The notes beneath the pieces are model-generated. The model did not search any database. It saw only the letters and a program-made list of their open reading frames with translations, and had not been told where the DNA came from. From Pseudoalteromonas galatheae (lineage in GTDB: Bacteria; Pseudomonadota; Gammaproteobacteria; Enterobacterales; Alteromonadaceae), in contig NZ_PNCO02000001.1 in assembly GCF_005886105.2 (NCBI RefSeq), positions 2,539,001-2,603,000 on the forward strand: a stretch of 64,000 nucleotides of DNA, written 5' to 3'. Position 1 is the stretch's first letter, and the number at the start of each line of letters is the position of its first letter. Shown here piece after piece: positions 50,295 through 59,128 of this stretch. Made by a program: the position numbers and the translations under genes.

Positions 50295-52523
50295 ATGAAA
50301 CTCTCTACTCTCTCTTTATCCATTCTTGCAACGTTCTGCGGCTGGAATACATATGCTGAAGCGCCTTCGTCGACCAATTCCGATATTGAAAAAATTGAGG
50401 TATTGGGACATAAATTAGCAACATTGAACCATGATGTTGCCGCGTCAGTTTCTGCGCTAACAGAAGAGCAAATAGCACGGCAACAAGCGTCAGATCTAAA
50501 CCAATTACTCAAGACTCTCCCCAATGTTGAACTATTTGGTAGCGTGACTCCGCTCTCTGGACAACCCGCCATTCGAGGACTGTACGGTGAACGAATACAC
50601 ATCTCTGTAGACAATGTGAAGCGCAAGATTGATTCCGACGGCAGCCAAAATATCGCGCAAATTAATTCTTTGGGAATAAACCCAGATCAATTGAAGCAAG
50701 TGCAAGTATTACGAGGTGCCGATTCTTTAACCGTTGGCTCTGGGGCAATCGGGGGAAGTATACGTCTGGTTACCAAGAACGCTGCTGATTATCTAAATGA
50801 TCAGCATGGCTTTGGCGGCAAAGCTTCGGTCACACATTTATCTGTGTCGGATGCCAACGATATTAACGTTAGTCTATTTCACCTAAATGATCAGAGTGAT
50901 ACAGTCCTGTCTATTGGCCAAGTGGAGTTTAACGATATTGATGTAGTGGCAGACACCAAAGCCACAGAAGATGATAGTATCCAGCAGATCAGTAAAATAA
51001 AGAATCAGTCAAAACGTCAAAACCTCGCGCTTAAAAATACATGGTACATCGATGAATACCATACTTTGAGTAGTAAAATTGATTACAGTAAAACCGAGTC
51101 AATCGATCAGCCGTATGCCCAGCGCATCGATTTAGCATTGGCCTATCCTACGCTTGCTGAAGATTACAAAAATGACTATTTGGAAGGAATGCTCAACTAT
51201 ACATATCAAGGAGCTAGCGAGCTGATCGACTTGGATGTACAAGCATTCTATTCGCGCAAAACCTATGATGAAATCACCAAAGGTTATATTGAACGCGGCA
51301 GCAACAAAATTAACTATGATGGTGAAAAAAATGGAGAAAGTACGCGTAAAGGCCTGAGAGTTGCTAACTTGGCTACCTTCAACGGCAAGATAAAGCACAA
51401 ATTAGCCATTGAAGCGCAGTACGAGTCCGAAAGCTTCGACCAACAACAATGGGACGAAAACCCTACTAATAAATCAACTTACTATGGCGATAGCGATGCC
51501 TCGAATTGGTCTATTTCTGTTATCGATCAAAGTCAGTTTTTAAATGAGAGATTACTCCTGACAGGTGGTGTGAGATTCGATAAATACACCCGTTCAAGTA
51601 ATCACTTTGTCGCCTATTCCGATAATGATGATTCTGAGCTCTCTAGCGAGTTGGGAGTAACTTTTAAAGTCGTGGATTATCTTAATTTTTACGCTAAAGC
51701 CGCAGAGGCATTTCGAGCCCCTTCGCTCCAAGAGTTGTATAAAAAAGACGAGTGGAGATGTCATATTGGTGGAAAAATTTGCTTTAGCGAACCACAACCA
51801 GATTTAAAAGCCGAAGACTCTCAAAGCTACGAAGTTGGTTTTGGTTTGAGCTGGCAGGACTTATCCTTCGCGGATAATTTCAGCGTAAAAGCCATGTACT
51901 TCGATAGTGAGATAAATAATTACATCGACAATGTACCTTTTATGTATTACATCGATGAAAGCGGCAATAAGCAACTCGGCTCACCCGGTCCTAAGCCCAG
52001 CAATGGTGTGCCTGTCGCCACACATCGTGACTACAGTGCAAAAAATATTGGTAAGTTATTCAGTCATGGTATTGAAATTGAAGCACAGTATTCATTCAAA
52101 AAATTAGATATCTACCTTGGGTACGCCTCTATGAATATGGATGTCGTCGGTGTACCTAGTTTCTTTTTAGGCACTATTGACTATACGCGCCAACCATATT
52201 CTGAAGCACCAGCAGATAAGCTTACTTGGAATACCAATTATCAATTGAATAGTAATTTAAATCTGGGTTTTCAATTATTACACTACAGAGCTCAACAGCG
52301 CCTTAGCGAAGATCTCATCACACGCGGATACGGTACCGGTACCTATACTATCTACAACCTCAACGTAAAATACCAAGGCGAGGGAGTATTATCAGGTTTC
52401 TCTGCCCGACTTGGTGTAGACAACCTAACGGATAAGCGTTATTTGCGCGCGCCAGCAAGTGAAGCGAACGACCCCGCAGAGCTTGGAAGAAACATTAAAG
52501 CAACAGTGAGCTACCAATTTTGA
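50295..52523 (+). CDS. TonB-dependent receptor (heme/siderophore-type)
   Basis: A 742-residue outer-membrane receptor. Signal peptide about 1-21, TonB box EKIEVLGHK, plug with QPAIRGLYGERIHISVDNVKR and VQVLRGADSLTVGSGAIGGSI, and a barrel with FRAPSLQELYKKDEW and NLTDKRYL, ending TVSYQF. The FRAPSLQEL(Y) box is common in heme/hemoglobin and related metal-chelate receptors. The ATG at 50295 has AAGGAT upstream; an in-frame start eight codons earlier would spoil the signal peptide. No Fur box of good quality is visible in the 140-bp region. A strong terminator follows. Confidence 0.88.
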   Translation: MKLSTLSLSILATFCGWNTYAEAPSSTNSDIEKIEVLGHKLATLNHDVAASVSALTEEQIARQQASDLNQLLKTLPNVELFGSVTPLSGQPAIRGLYGERIHISVDNVKRKIDSDGSQNIAQINSLGINPDQLKQVQVLRGADSLTVGSGAIGGSIRLVTKNAADYLNDQHGFGGKASVTHLSVSDANDINVSLFHLNDQSDTVLSIGQVEFNDIDVVADTKATEDDSIQQISKIKNQSKRQNLALKNTWYIDEYHTLSSKIDYSKTESIDQPYAQRIDLALAYPTLAEDYKNDYLEGMLNYTYQGASELIDLDVQAFYSRKTYDEITKGYIERGSNKINYDGEKNGESTRKGLRVANLATFNGKIKHKLAIEAQYESESFDQQQWDENPTNKSTYYGDSDASNWSISVIDQSQFLNERLLLTGGVRFDKYTRSSNHFVAYSDNDDSELSSELGVTFKVVDYLNFYAKAAEAFRAPSLQELYKKDEWRCHIGGKICFSEPQPDLKAEDSQSYEVGFGLSWQDLSFADNFSVKAMYFDSEINNYIDNVPFMYYIDESGNKQLGSPGPKPSNGVPVATHRDYSAKNIGKLFSHGIEIEAQYSFKKLDIYLGYASMNMDVVGVPSFFLGTIDYTRQPYSEAPADKLTWNTNYQLNSNLNLGFQLLHYRAQQRLSEDLITRGYGTGTYTIYNLNVKYQGEGVLSGFSARLGVDNLTDKRYLRAPASEANDPAELGRNIKATVSYQF

Positions 52524-52546
52524 CAAAGCAAATGTGGTTTTAGAAC

Positions 52547-52575
52547 AAAAATGCCGACTTTACGTCGGCATTTTT
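52547..52575 (+). terminator. Terminator of the third TonB receptor gene
   Basis: A perfect 12-bp stem (52547-52558 with 52564-52575, core ATGCCGAC/GTCGGCAT) closes a 5-base loop and ends in five T. It lies 24 bases after the stop codon. Confidence 0.9.
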
Positions 52576-52600
52576 AACATCATTTTAGTTTTTGCTAGTT

Positions 52601-52810
52601 ATACCAATTGAATTAATTCTCTAATCAATTTGAAGGGTGAAATAGCATATTAGCTTCGTTAAAAATTTCTCATTTAGAACAACTAAATAGCAAAATTTTT
52701 GCCTTGCCTATATGGATATAGGTACCTTAGCGGTAGCAGGACGCGAGAGCGGTGCTACTAAAGCTATTTCCCCACTTCAAGATAGATCATTTACTTAATA
52801 CAACTGGTAT
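52601..52810. repeat. MITE-like dispersed repeat, 210 bp
   Basis: Imperfect terminal inverted repeats: ATACCAATTGAATTAATT at the left (52601) and, on the other strand, ATACCAGTTGTATTAAGT at the right (from 52810), 14 of 18 identical. There is no open reading frame. An internal hairpin is formed by GTAGCA (52733-52738) and TGCTAC (52753-52758). A half copy lies at 29490-29592. The right end touches the stop codon of the next gene. It looks like a non-autonomous element; the mobilising enzyme is not in the window. Confidence 0.75.
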
Positions 52811-54540
52811 TATAGTTTTTTCAGCTTCATATCTGTGCCAAATACAAGACCATGGTCTGCCACATCCATACTAAACTCAAATACCATATTCTGCTGTAAG
52901 AAAGCATCAATACCTTCAGGCATTGGTTGACCAGTTGCTTTTGCCGCTTCTAATAATGGAGCTACGAAAGCCTGCATATCCATGCTGAAATGCGTCATGC
53001 CATTACTTTCTAGCACTTGGCTTGCCATTTTCTCAGCAATAACAGTCGCCTTTTCACCCGTATATAACACTAAGTGATCGCCTTTAACCGCCAGCTTAAT
53101 ATCCATGTCTAATGGCTGTGGAGACGGAATATATTGGTTAATTGAAACCGGTGTACCATCTTCTGGGATTTGAATTTGCCCCAGCATAGGTGCCAGGCCT
53201 TTTACCGTATTAACGAGTACTAACGGGTCTTCAGCAGACAATGTAACTAGAGCATCAAACGTTTTAGGTTCCGGCGTGCCTTGGTCGTTTGGCTCCATAA
53301 CAAGATCGAAAACCGATGCACTCACGCCTTTAACCGAGTTTGCCATGCCTGTCATCATCGCAATAGCCATTGGGCTATTTTGTTTCGCTTGCTGCTGTAA
53401 TGCAACGAGTTCAGAACACTTGAATTCAGCTTTAGTAAAGCGGCCCCAAAGGGTGTTTACAAGCGGCGCAACTTTTGCGACATCAACACCATAGCCAAAC
53501 CCTAGTACTTTTTCTTCGCCGTTGGTGACGTGCGCAGGAATAAAACCACGGATCGACCCAAGTGCTTTCATCAGTTCAGCATCTTGACCCACCACTACAG
53601 TATCAACTTCAAAGTCGATTGCGGAATTAGTAAATTGGATATTCTTGGTGCCCAGCACAGTTGCAGGCCACAAATTCGCGATTTCACTGTAGTCCGCCTG
53701 ACACTCAGGGGCACGTACCGCTGCTAATTTCTCAGTCCCACCGCCTAGCTGCAAGATGTTATCTAGCATACGAGTAAAATCAGACTGCTTATTTGCGGTT
53801 ATACCATCGACGATAGCCACATGGTTCAAAAATGCAATTGACGAACCATCAAAGCCAAACTGCGTATTATATTGCTCAAGCTTGCCAGATTGTGCCAATG
53901 ACTGAGCTGGTTTGGTGATACCCAAAGCAACTTTTAGATCTGCTTCGGTATTAATTGGCGTGTTAAATGTCGTCGTAACCCATTGACCCTGCACGGAAGT
54001 GATAAGCTCAATTTTAGCTTCTGGCGCGAACTCAAGCTGATAACGCGTTAACGCGACACCATCTAGCGTATCTTCTCGATATGTAATTTCGGCATCTTTT
54101 GCAGCCATTTTTATCGTACGTTGAAAAGCCTCAGGATCCGCCAGTTCATAGCGCAATGTAGGCAGTAAACCAACTGTGTAGAATACACTTCTAACTGTCT
54201 CACCCATGCCTAAGATAGCTTTCATTTGTTCAGGTGAAGTCAAAGCTAAGTTGTATTGCTCTAGTAGCGTTGCTACAAAGTCCAAGTGCTTATCATTTTC
54301 TTTTCTAAGCAACCCAGTTATCTCTTCGATATTTTGAACCTGTCTAAGCTCTTTAGGCATGAAAGACAAATATTTTTGTTGCTCAAAAGGCGTTAATTGC
54401 CCCCAAAATACCGCGGTATCAGCCGGAACATATTCCAGTTGTTCCATCGCGATGCTTGAAGAAGATGATGATTGAGTGGTTACATAAGCACCAACGGCAA
54501 TAGCCACAGCACCTAAGCCAACGAGAAGTTTTGTATTCAT
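52810..54540 (-). CDS. Large exported protein of unknown function
   Basis: A 576-residue protein with a single N-terminal hydrophobic segment (LLVGLGAVAIAVGAYV, about 5-20) and a short Ser run, so it is membrane-anchored or exported. The remainder is mixed alpha/beta without membrane helices. YVPADTAVFWGQL near 43 and the overall layout recall DUF3352-like proteins, in which the domain starts with a similar PADT phrase. I start it at 54540 because AAGGATC lies just upstream. The TAA stop at 52810-52812 is made by the end of the repeat element, so the C-terminus may have been trimmed or replaced on insertion. Confidence 0.7.
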   Translation of the reverse strand: MNTKLLVGLGAVAIAVGAYVTTQSSSSSSIAMEQLEYVPADTAVFWGQLTPFEQQKYLSFMPKELRQVQNIEEITGLLRKENDKHLDFVATLLEQYNLALTSPEQMKAILGMGETVRSVFYTVGLLPTLRYELADPEAFQRTIKMAAKDAEITYREDTLDGVALTRYQLEFAPEAKIELITSVQGQWVTTTFNTPINTEADLKVALGITKPAQSLAQSGKLEQYNTQFGFDGSSIAFLNHVAIVDGITANKQSDFTRMLDNILQLGGGTEKLAAVRAPECQADYSEIANLWPATVLGTKNIQFTNSAIDFEVDTVVVGQDAELMKALGSIRGFIPAHVTNGEEKVLGFGYGVDVAKVAPLVNTLWGRFTKAEFKCSELVALQQQAKQNSPMAIAMMTGMANSVKGVSASVFDLVMEPNDQGTPEPKTFDALVTLSAEDPLVLVNTVKGLAPMLGQIQIPEDGTPVSINQYIPSPQPLDMDIKLAVKGDHLVLYTGEKATVIAEKMASQVLESNGMTHFSMDMQAFVAPLLEAAKATGQPMPEGIDAFLQQNMVFEFSMDVADHGLVFGTDMKLKKL

Positions 54541-54796
54541 AAAGTGATCCTTGTTATCACCACGGAACATAGCCAAACACGTGGTAAATTTATTCTTCCC
54601 TACGAACCGCAACGATTGCGCGCGTCAGAGGTCGTTGCATCAAAACACCTAAGTGTCCAAAAATGCAGCGCTATTGTACCTTGATTATTGTCTCAATTCC
54701 ATTAATTGTGCGCGGTTAAGTTACTCTCAATATTCGGTCAGTTTAAAAGTGAACTTGATCGTTACATCAATAACCACCAAGCTCTCATTTACAGGA

Positions 54797-56761
54797 TTAT
54801 TGACTTTCTGCTTGTAGATTCACTCCTGAAAAAGCAGCGTAACCATAGAGCCCAATATGCCAAGTTCCCGCATTTGGATTGGTGATTGTGCACGTTTCAT
54901 TATTGCCATTTTCATAAGGCCGACATTCGTAGGTATTACTATTTGGTTGTTGACCAAAACGCAGATATAAATCAGCATCTCCAGTACCACCCGATGCCTT
55001 TACTTGCAGGCTCTGTGTTCCCTGTGCCACGTCAAAAGTATAATACTGCCACTGACCTTTACTGGCGGATTGATCCAACCATTGCTGGCTATTACCTTGA
55101 TCTGGAGGAGTGTCAGTATAAACCGTAGCCGTTAGCGCAACGCCCGAATAACGCTCATAGCCATCAAGCATGACATAGTATCGGCCTGTTTGTACTGGAG
55201 TAATCGTACAGACTTCATTATTACCTGATTTATAGGGTCGACAATCGTAGTTTTGTGTCGTTGGTTCCGCATTAAAGCGCACGTACATATCTACATCACC
55301 ACTGCCGCCCGCCGTTTCAACTTTTAGCTGTGTTGCTCCTGCTGGCACATCAATGTAATAAAGTGTCTGAGAAGACTTAGCGCCAGTGACATTCGCTTGT
55401 GTTTGACCACTGATAAGTTCAATTGCAGCTGGCGGCTCAATAATGGGAGTTTCTATCACAGATAGATTATTGCTTGCTTTGATCAGATTCAGTTCATCAC
55501 CAATTTCAGCGGCATACCACCATGTCATATTCATAGGTAACGCGAGCGGATCGGCATCTCGCTGCGCTTTAGATAAGGCAGTTGCATTGCTTGAAAACTC
55601 AGCAGTTCGAACAGTAAGCTTATCATTTGTCACACTCAACACTTTAAACTGTTGAATACTCGCAAGGTCGATAGTCCAGCTTTTTGGATCATTGGCGCTT
55701 CTTGCCGGTGCACCCCAACTTCCCTCACCCACATAAACGGTGCCGCCTTGGGTCGTTGCCGTAAAGCCATTGCTGGTAGGCGTTAGTGCGTAAGTCAGTT
55801 TATTGATATGAGTATCGGACTCTACCACTAAGTTCATCGCATTATTATAGAAGTCTTGTGCCCACCAAGAGTGTAATATGGAGTTATCTGACTTACCTGA
55901 ATAGTGAGGATACATCGGCTTGTGATACTGAGCGATACGCCACGTTGCGCTGTTACCCTGAGACTGTAAGTCGCTTTTCAGCCAATTGTTCATCGCTGTG
56001 GCATAGCTCGACCAGCCACTATTTTTAAATTGGCTATTTAAGGTATAAACCCTTAAAAGCCCCGCCACGTTAAAAGCACCATAGGTATCTTTTGCTGTAC
56101 ACGCACCATCTTGGTCATAATCTACGCCAAATACTTGGCATAGCGTTTTGTAGTTATCGTCTTCGTGATTGCCATGTGTTGCTACAAATGGATAAATTCG
56201 CTTGTATGCAAGGCCATCAATCAAATCATCCGAAAAGGTTAATTGCCAATCTTTTAAGTATTCACGCATTTCAGAAACGGAGTTTGCATTGGTGTAATCG
56301 CCACCATGCATAATAAATAGCGGTCGAATTTTAGCGATCAACTCATTGCCTTTACGGCGCGTTGTCCAACCTGTGCGCGTATCACCACCAGCTACAGCAG
56401 TGATCCCTGATGCCGTTTGCGGCGCAGTTCTGAACCACAAACGCTGACCGCAACCTTGTGAATCACAAACACGATAATACACCGCACTATTTGGGGTTAA
56501 GCCGGTTAATTTCACAAATGAACTTGAGAGGCCCCCATCAAAAGTATGCGTTGCGTTGACCGCTGCGCTTTGCCAGCTCTGTTCATCTGTTGTGCTGCCA
56601 TATTTAACAATATGATTAGTGCCTGATGTGGGTGTAAATCCTATTGTTGCTGAAGTGCTTGGACTGGTGTCCCACACAAGACGATGGTAGTCACTCGCAG
56701 CAAAACTGCTACAAGATAAACCAGCTGCAACCACAAAAGTTGCCATTTGAGTATATTTCAT
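54797..56761 (-). CDS. Secreted purple-acid-phosphatase-like metallophosphoesterase with two PPC domains
   Basis: A 654-residue exported enzyme. Signal peptide about 1-21, a fibronectin-like N-terminal domain (about 22-115, ending RLWFRTAP), a calcineurin-type phosphoesterase domain with GGDTRTG, MHGGDYTN, THGNHEDD and ESDTHINKL, and two PPC (pre-peptidase C-terminal) domains near 460-540 and 565-650. The two PPC copies share GDVDMYVRF/GDADLYLRF, CRPYKSGNNE/CRPYENGNNE and CTIT. Such C-terminal PPC domains mark enzymes secreted by type II systems in Alteromonadales and are often cleaved. Likely a phosphomonoesterase that helps gain phosphate. Confidence 0.88.
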   Translation of the reverse strand: MKYTQMATFVVAAGLSCSSFAASDYHRLVWDTSPSTSATIGFTPTSGTNHIVKYGSTTDEQSWQSAAVNATHTFDGGLSSSFVKLTGLTPNSAVYYRVCDSQGCGQRLWFRTAPQTASGITAVAGGDTRTGWTTRRKGNELIAKIRPLFIMHGGDYTNANSVSEMREYLKDWQLTFSDDLIDGLAYKRIYPFVATHGNHEDDNYKTLCQVFGVDYDQDGACTAKDTYGAFNVAGLLRVYTLNSQFKNSGWSSYATAMNNWLKSDLQSQGNSATWRIAQYHKPMYPHYSGKSDNSILHSWWAQDFYNNAMNLVVESDTHINKLTYALTPTSNGFTATTQGGTVYVGEGSWGAPARSANDPKSWTIDLASIQQFKVLSVTNDKLTVRTAEFSSNATALSKAQRDADPLALPMNMTWWYAAEIGDELNLIKASNNLSVIETPIIEPPAAIELISGQTQANVTGAKSSQTLYYIDVPAGATQLKVETAGGSGDVDMYVRFNAEPTTQNYDCRPYKSGNNEVCTITPVQTGRYYVMLDGYERYSGVALTATVYTDTPPDQGNSQQWLDQSASKGQWQYYTFDVAQGTQSLQVKASGGTGDADLYLRFGQQPNSNTYECRPYENGNNETCTITNPNAGTWHIGLYGYAAFSGVNLQAESQ

Positions 56762-56772
56762 TTCCTTGGTTC

Positions 56773-57444
56773 CTAGTTTAGAGTAACAGGCTCAGCACGA
56801 CTTTGAGCCAATGAGAGTGGTGTTGACGGCGTAGCCACCAACATGACGAATGCGGCGTTTGCATAAGGGAGCGAAAGCGTCTTTGCAGATTGAAAATTCA
56901 CGGCCGTTGCCCCTAACTTTTCACGCTTGAACGACTTGGGTAACGGCACGCCAGCCTCACCACTCCAATAGTCACCATTTTTAATGTGTGGGAAAAAATC
57001 ACTTGCGATATGGGGTTGTCCGGGACCATTTGGCGTTTGAATTAAAGAGCGCAGCTCATCAGATGTAGGTAAGCGCCACTCGGCACTACCACATAATCTA
57101 GCTTGGTTGGTTCTACGGATCAGATCTTGGCTATCGCAGTGGGATGCTTCGAAGTAACAATCACCTTGATCAGCATGACCAAACTGACCGTCATACCAAG
57201 AGTAACTCCAATAGCCATCGTGAATAGACTCATCATCTCGTTTTACTTCCCAGAGCAGATTAAGCTTTTTGTCATAGACGCAATGCCAAGGGCCTTGCCA
57301 TACAGACAAAAACTGCATGTCATTAGTGACTTTAATAAAGCGTGCGTGAGTTGGAATTTCTCGCTCAGAGGCGCTGAATAACAAGTAGCTAATCGCCACA
57401 GTGGCAATCGCTAAACTAAGTATTAAACGTGAGGCAACGGTCAT
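56773..57444 (-). CDS. Exported DUF1566 (Lcl C-terminal) domain protein
   Basis: A 223-residue protein with an N-terminal membrane segment (about 8-23, LILSLAIATVAISYLL). The later part contains LLWEVKR, WRLPTSDELRSLI and DYWSGE, which define the DUF1566/Lcl fold. Cysteines near 54 (WHCVYD) and in the CYFEASHC region suggest disulfides outside the cytoplasm. Start is the ATG at 57444 that overlaps the stop codon of the heme-binding gene (ATGA), so the two are coupled; it may help assemble or present that protein. The exact role is unknown. Confidence 0.75.
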   Translation of the reverse strand: MTVASRLILSLAIATVAISYLLFSASEREIPTHARFIKVTNDMQFLSVWQGPWHCVYDKKLNLLWEVKRDDESIHDGYWSYSWYDGQFGHADQGDCYFEASHCDSQDLIRRTNQARLCGSAEWRLPTSDELRSLIQTPNGPGQPHIASDFFPHIKNGDYWSGEAGVPLPKSFKREKLGATAVNFQSAKTLSLPYANAAFVMLVATPSTPLSLAQSRAEPVTLN

Positions 57445-58955
57445 AACATATACCTCAATTGGATCGCTCTGTGGTGACGAGTATGCGCGATTTGTGCGTG
57501 ATCGAATGCGGAGACCCACATGCAAACACCTGAGCGCAGTTCAACATCAAGGGGAGAATGCGTTTGGTGTTTACGTACCAGCTCTAGCGTCCAATAACCA
57601 TCGCGCCACTCTCCCCTAGCCCTAACATCGGCTCTATCTCCCTCAAAGCGATTTGAACGGTACAACACGGACGGTAACTGTTCGCCAATTTTCGCCATGT
57701 CTCGTTGAGGGTTGTAGGTTTCGCTGGCAAACCAATCAAGGACTTTGCGCTCGGTGATATCTGGCGATGGGATTGGCATTCGCTTTGGCGTAACCTCAGT
57801 CGGTGAGTACCAGCGCCAGTTCATCACATAAGCACCGCTTTCTTTGCCATCAGGTTGATACCCTGCGGTGTAGCGTCTTTGCCCAAGTGCAACGCTTTGA
57901 GGTGGCCCAAAAAAATTATCATCGGCCAAGTACATGTCATTAGTTCTCAGCGCTTTCCAGTGCCATAAGTCTCGTGTGCGGCCGTCCGTACTTGCATGAT
58001 AGCCCTTGCCGTGCCAATTACGGGGTTTGTCTGCAAGCGGCGCATCGCCGTATTGAACGGTGCCATCACCTCCTAGTTCACAGGTTGTCGATAGCATGAT
58101 GGCAAACTTATCTTCGTAATAAGTGCGCTCGTCAAAGCGATAAAAGCCATTTTCTTGTACTTGCCAACCGTCCGAGGTTTTTTCCAGCGGCAGATGCTCT
58201 AGGCTTTCGGTCGGATCTTGCCAGCGGATCAGAAAGAAGGTTTCATCATGGTTGCTCAACGCTTTTATTTCGACCTCACTACTCCCATCCAAGAAGTTTG
58301 CACCACCAAATGTCGTTAACTTAATAGGCTTGGCACGCAACCATTGTGGCTCGTCTCCTTTGCCGTCTATTTCAAGGTGGCTTTGCGTTGATAGCGGCGC
58401 AACTTCTAACCGTAAATGCTGTTCTGCAACGATAAGGCGTATACCAAGGCCACAAAAATACACCAGAGCAATACTGCAACAGAGTAAAATAAGCGCATTT
58501 CGGGGCACTAATACACTTAGTACTTGCTTACCCTTAAACACGGTGTGCTTTATGCCATGTAACACCAAATACAAAAAAATGCCTGTCGCTGATAACCCAT
58601 GAATGACTAAACTTAGACTCTCTGGATTGAGCCAAAGTAACCATCCTGTGACTATACTCAGCACGATAACCAGATACCCAAAGTAGTTAACGGCTTTATC
58701 AAACTCGCTTGGAGCGCTGTGAAACGGTGCGCGAATAGTTGCCACAGTAAAAGCAATCGCAATCAAGGTGAGTAAGCAACCAAATAACACATGCATTGAC
58801 AGCAACGCACCTTGTGGAAGCAAAGGTGAAAGAAACGCCAGAAAGTCATGATTTATAATGCCCAAGCGAGGGCCTGTCAGTAACCCAACCAAGATAACTA
58901 TTACCGCCATAACATGAAAAATGGCAAAACTACTTCGACGCACAACCGCTCCCAA
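57441..58955 (-). CDS. Cytochrome b561-like membrane domain fused to an ethylbenzene-dehydrogenase-type heme-binding domain
   Basis: A 504-residue protein. The first ~175 residues form five membrane helices; His residues at HVMAV, MHVLFG, IHGLSA and LHGIKH could bind b-type heme. The rest (about 180-500) is periplasmic and resembles the heme-binding gamma subunit of ethylbenzene/DMSO-type dehydrogenases (EB_dh family): EVEIKALSNHDETFFLIRWQD, DKFAIMLSTTC, NWHGKGYHA and DLWHWKA, and a late block YWTLELVRK. It probably relays electrons between quinone and periplasmic c-type cytochromes. No molybdenum catalytic subunit is nearby. It is divergent from a diheme cytochrome c gene. Confidence 0.8.
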   Translation of the reverse strand: MGAVVRRSSFAIFHVMAVIVILVGLLTGPRLGIINHDFLAFLSPLLPQGALLSMHVLFGCLLTLIAIAFTVATIRAPFHSAPSEFDKAVNYFGYLVIVLSIVTGWLLWLNPESLSLVIHGLSATGIFLYLVLHGIKHTVFKGKQVLSVLVPRNALILLCCSIALVYFCGLGIRLIVAEQHLRLEVAPLSTQSHLEIDGKGDEPQWLRAKPIKLTTFGGANFLDGSSEVEIKALSNHDETFFLIRWQDPTESLEHLPLEKTSDGWQVQENGFYRFDERTYYEDKFAIMLSTTCELGGDGTVQYGDAPLADKPRNWHGKGYHASTDGRTRDLWHWKALRTNDMYLADDNFFGPPQSVALGQRRYTAGYQPDGKESGAYVMNWRWYSPTEVTPKRMPIPSPDITERKVLDWFASETYNPQRDMAKIGEQLPSVLYRSNRFEGDRADVRARGEWRDGYWTLELVRKHQTHSPLDVELRSGVCMWVSAFDHAQIAHTRHHRAIQLRYML

Positions 58956-59128
58956 AACAAATAAAGTAAATTTAGTGTAAACAAATAAATTTACATAAAT
59001 ATTTCATGTTTGGAAAGATGAGACTTTCTCATCTTGGTAATGAAAGGCACATGTAATGTCGTGTAACTTGATTGTTAATAGCTTTGTACTAAGGTAGTTG
59101 ATACTTCCACCGTCACGGACAGTTCAAC

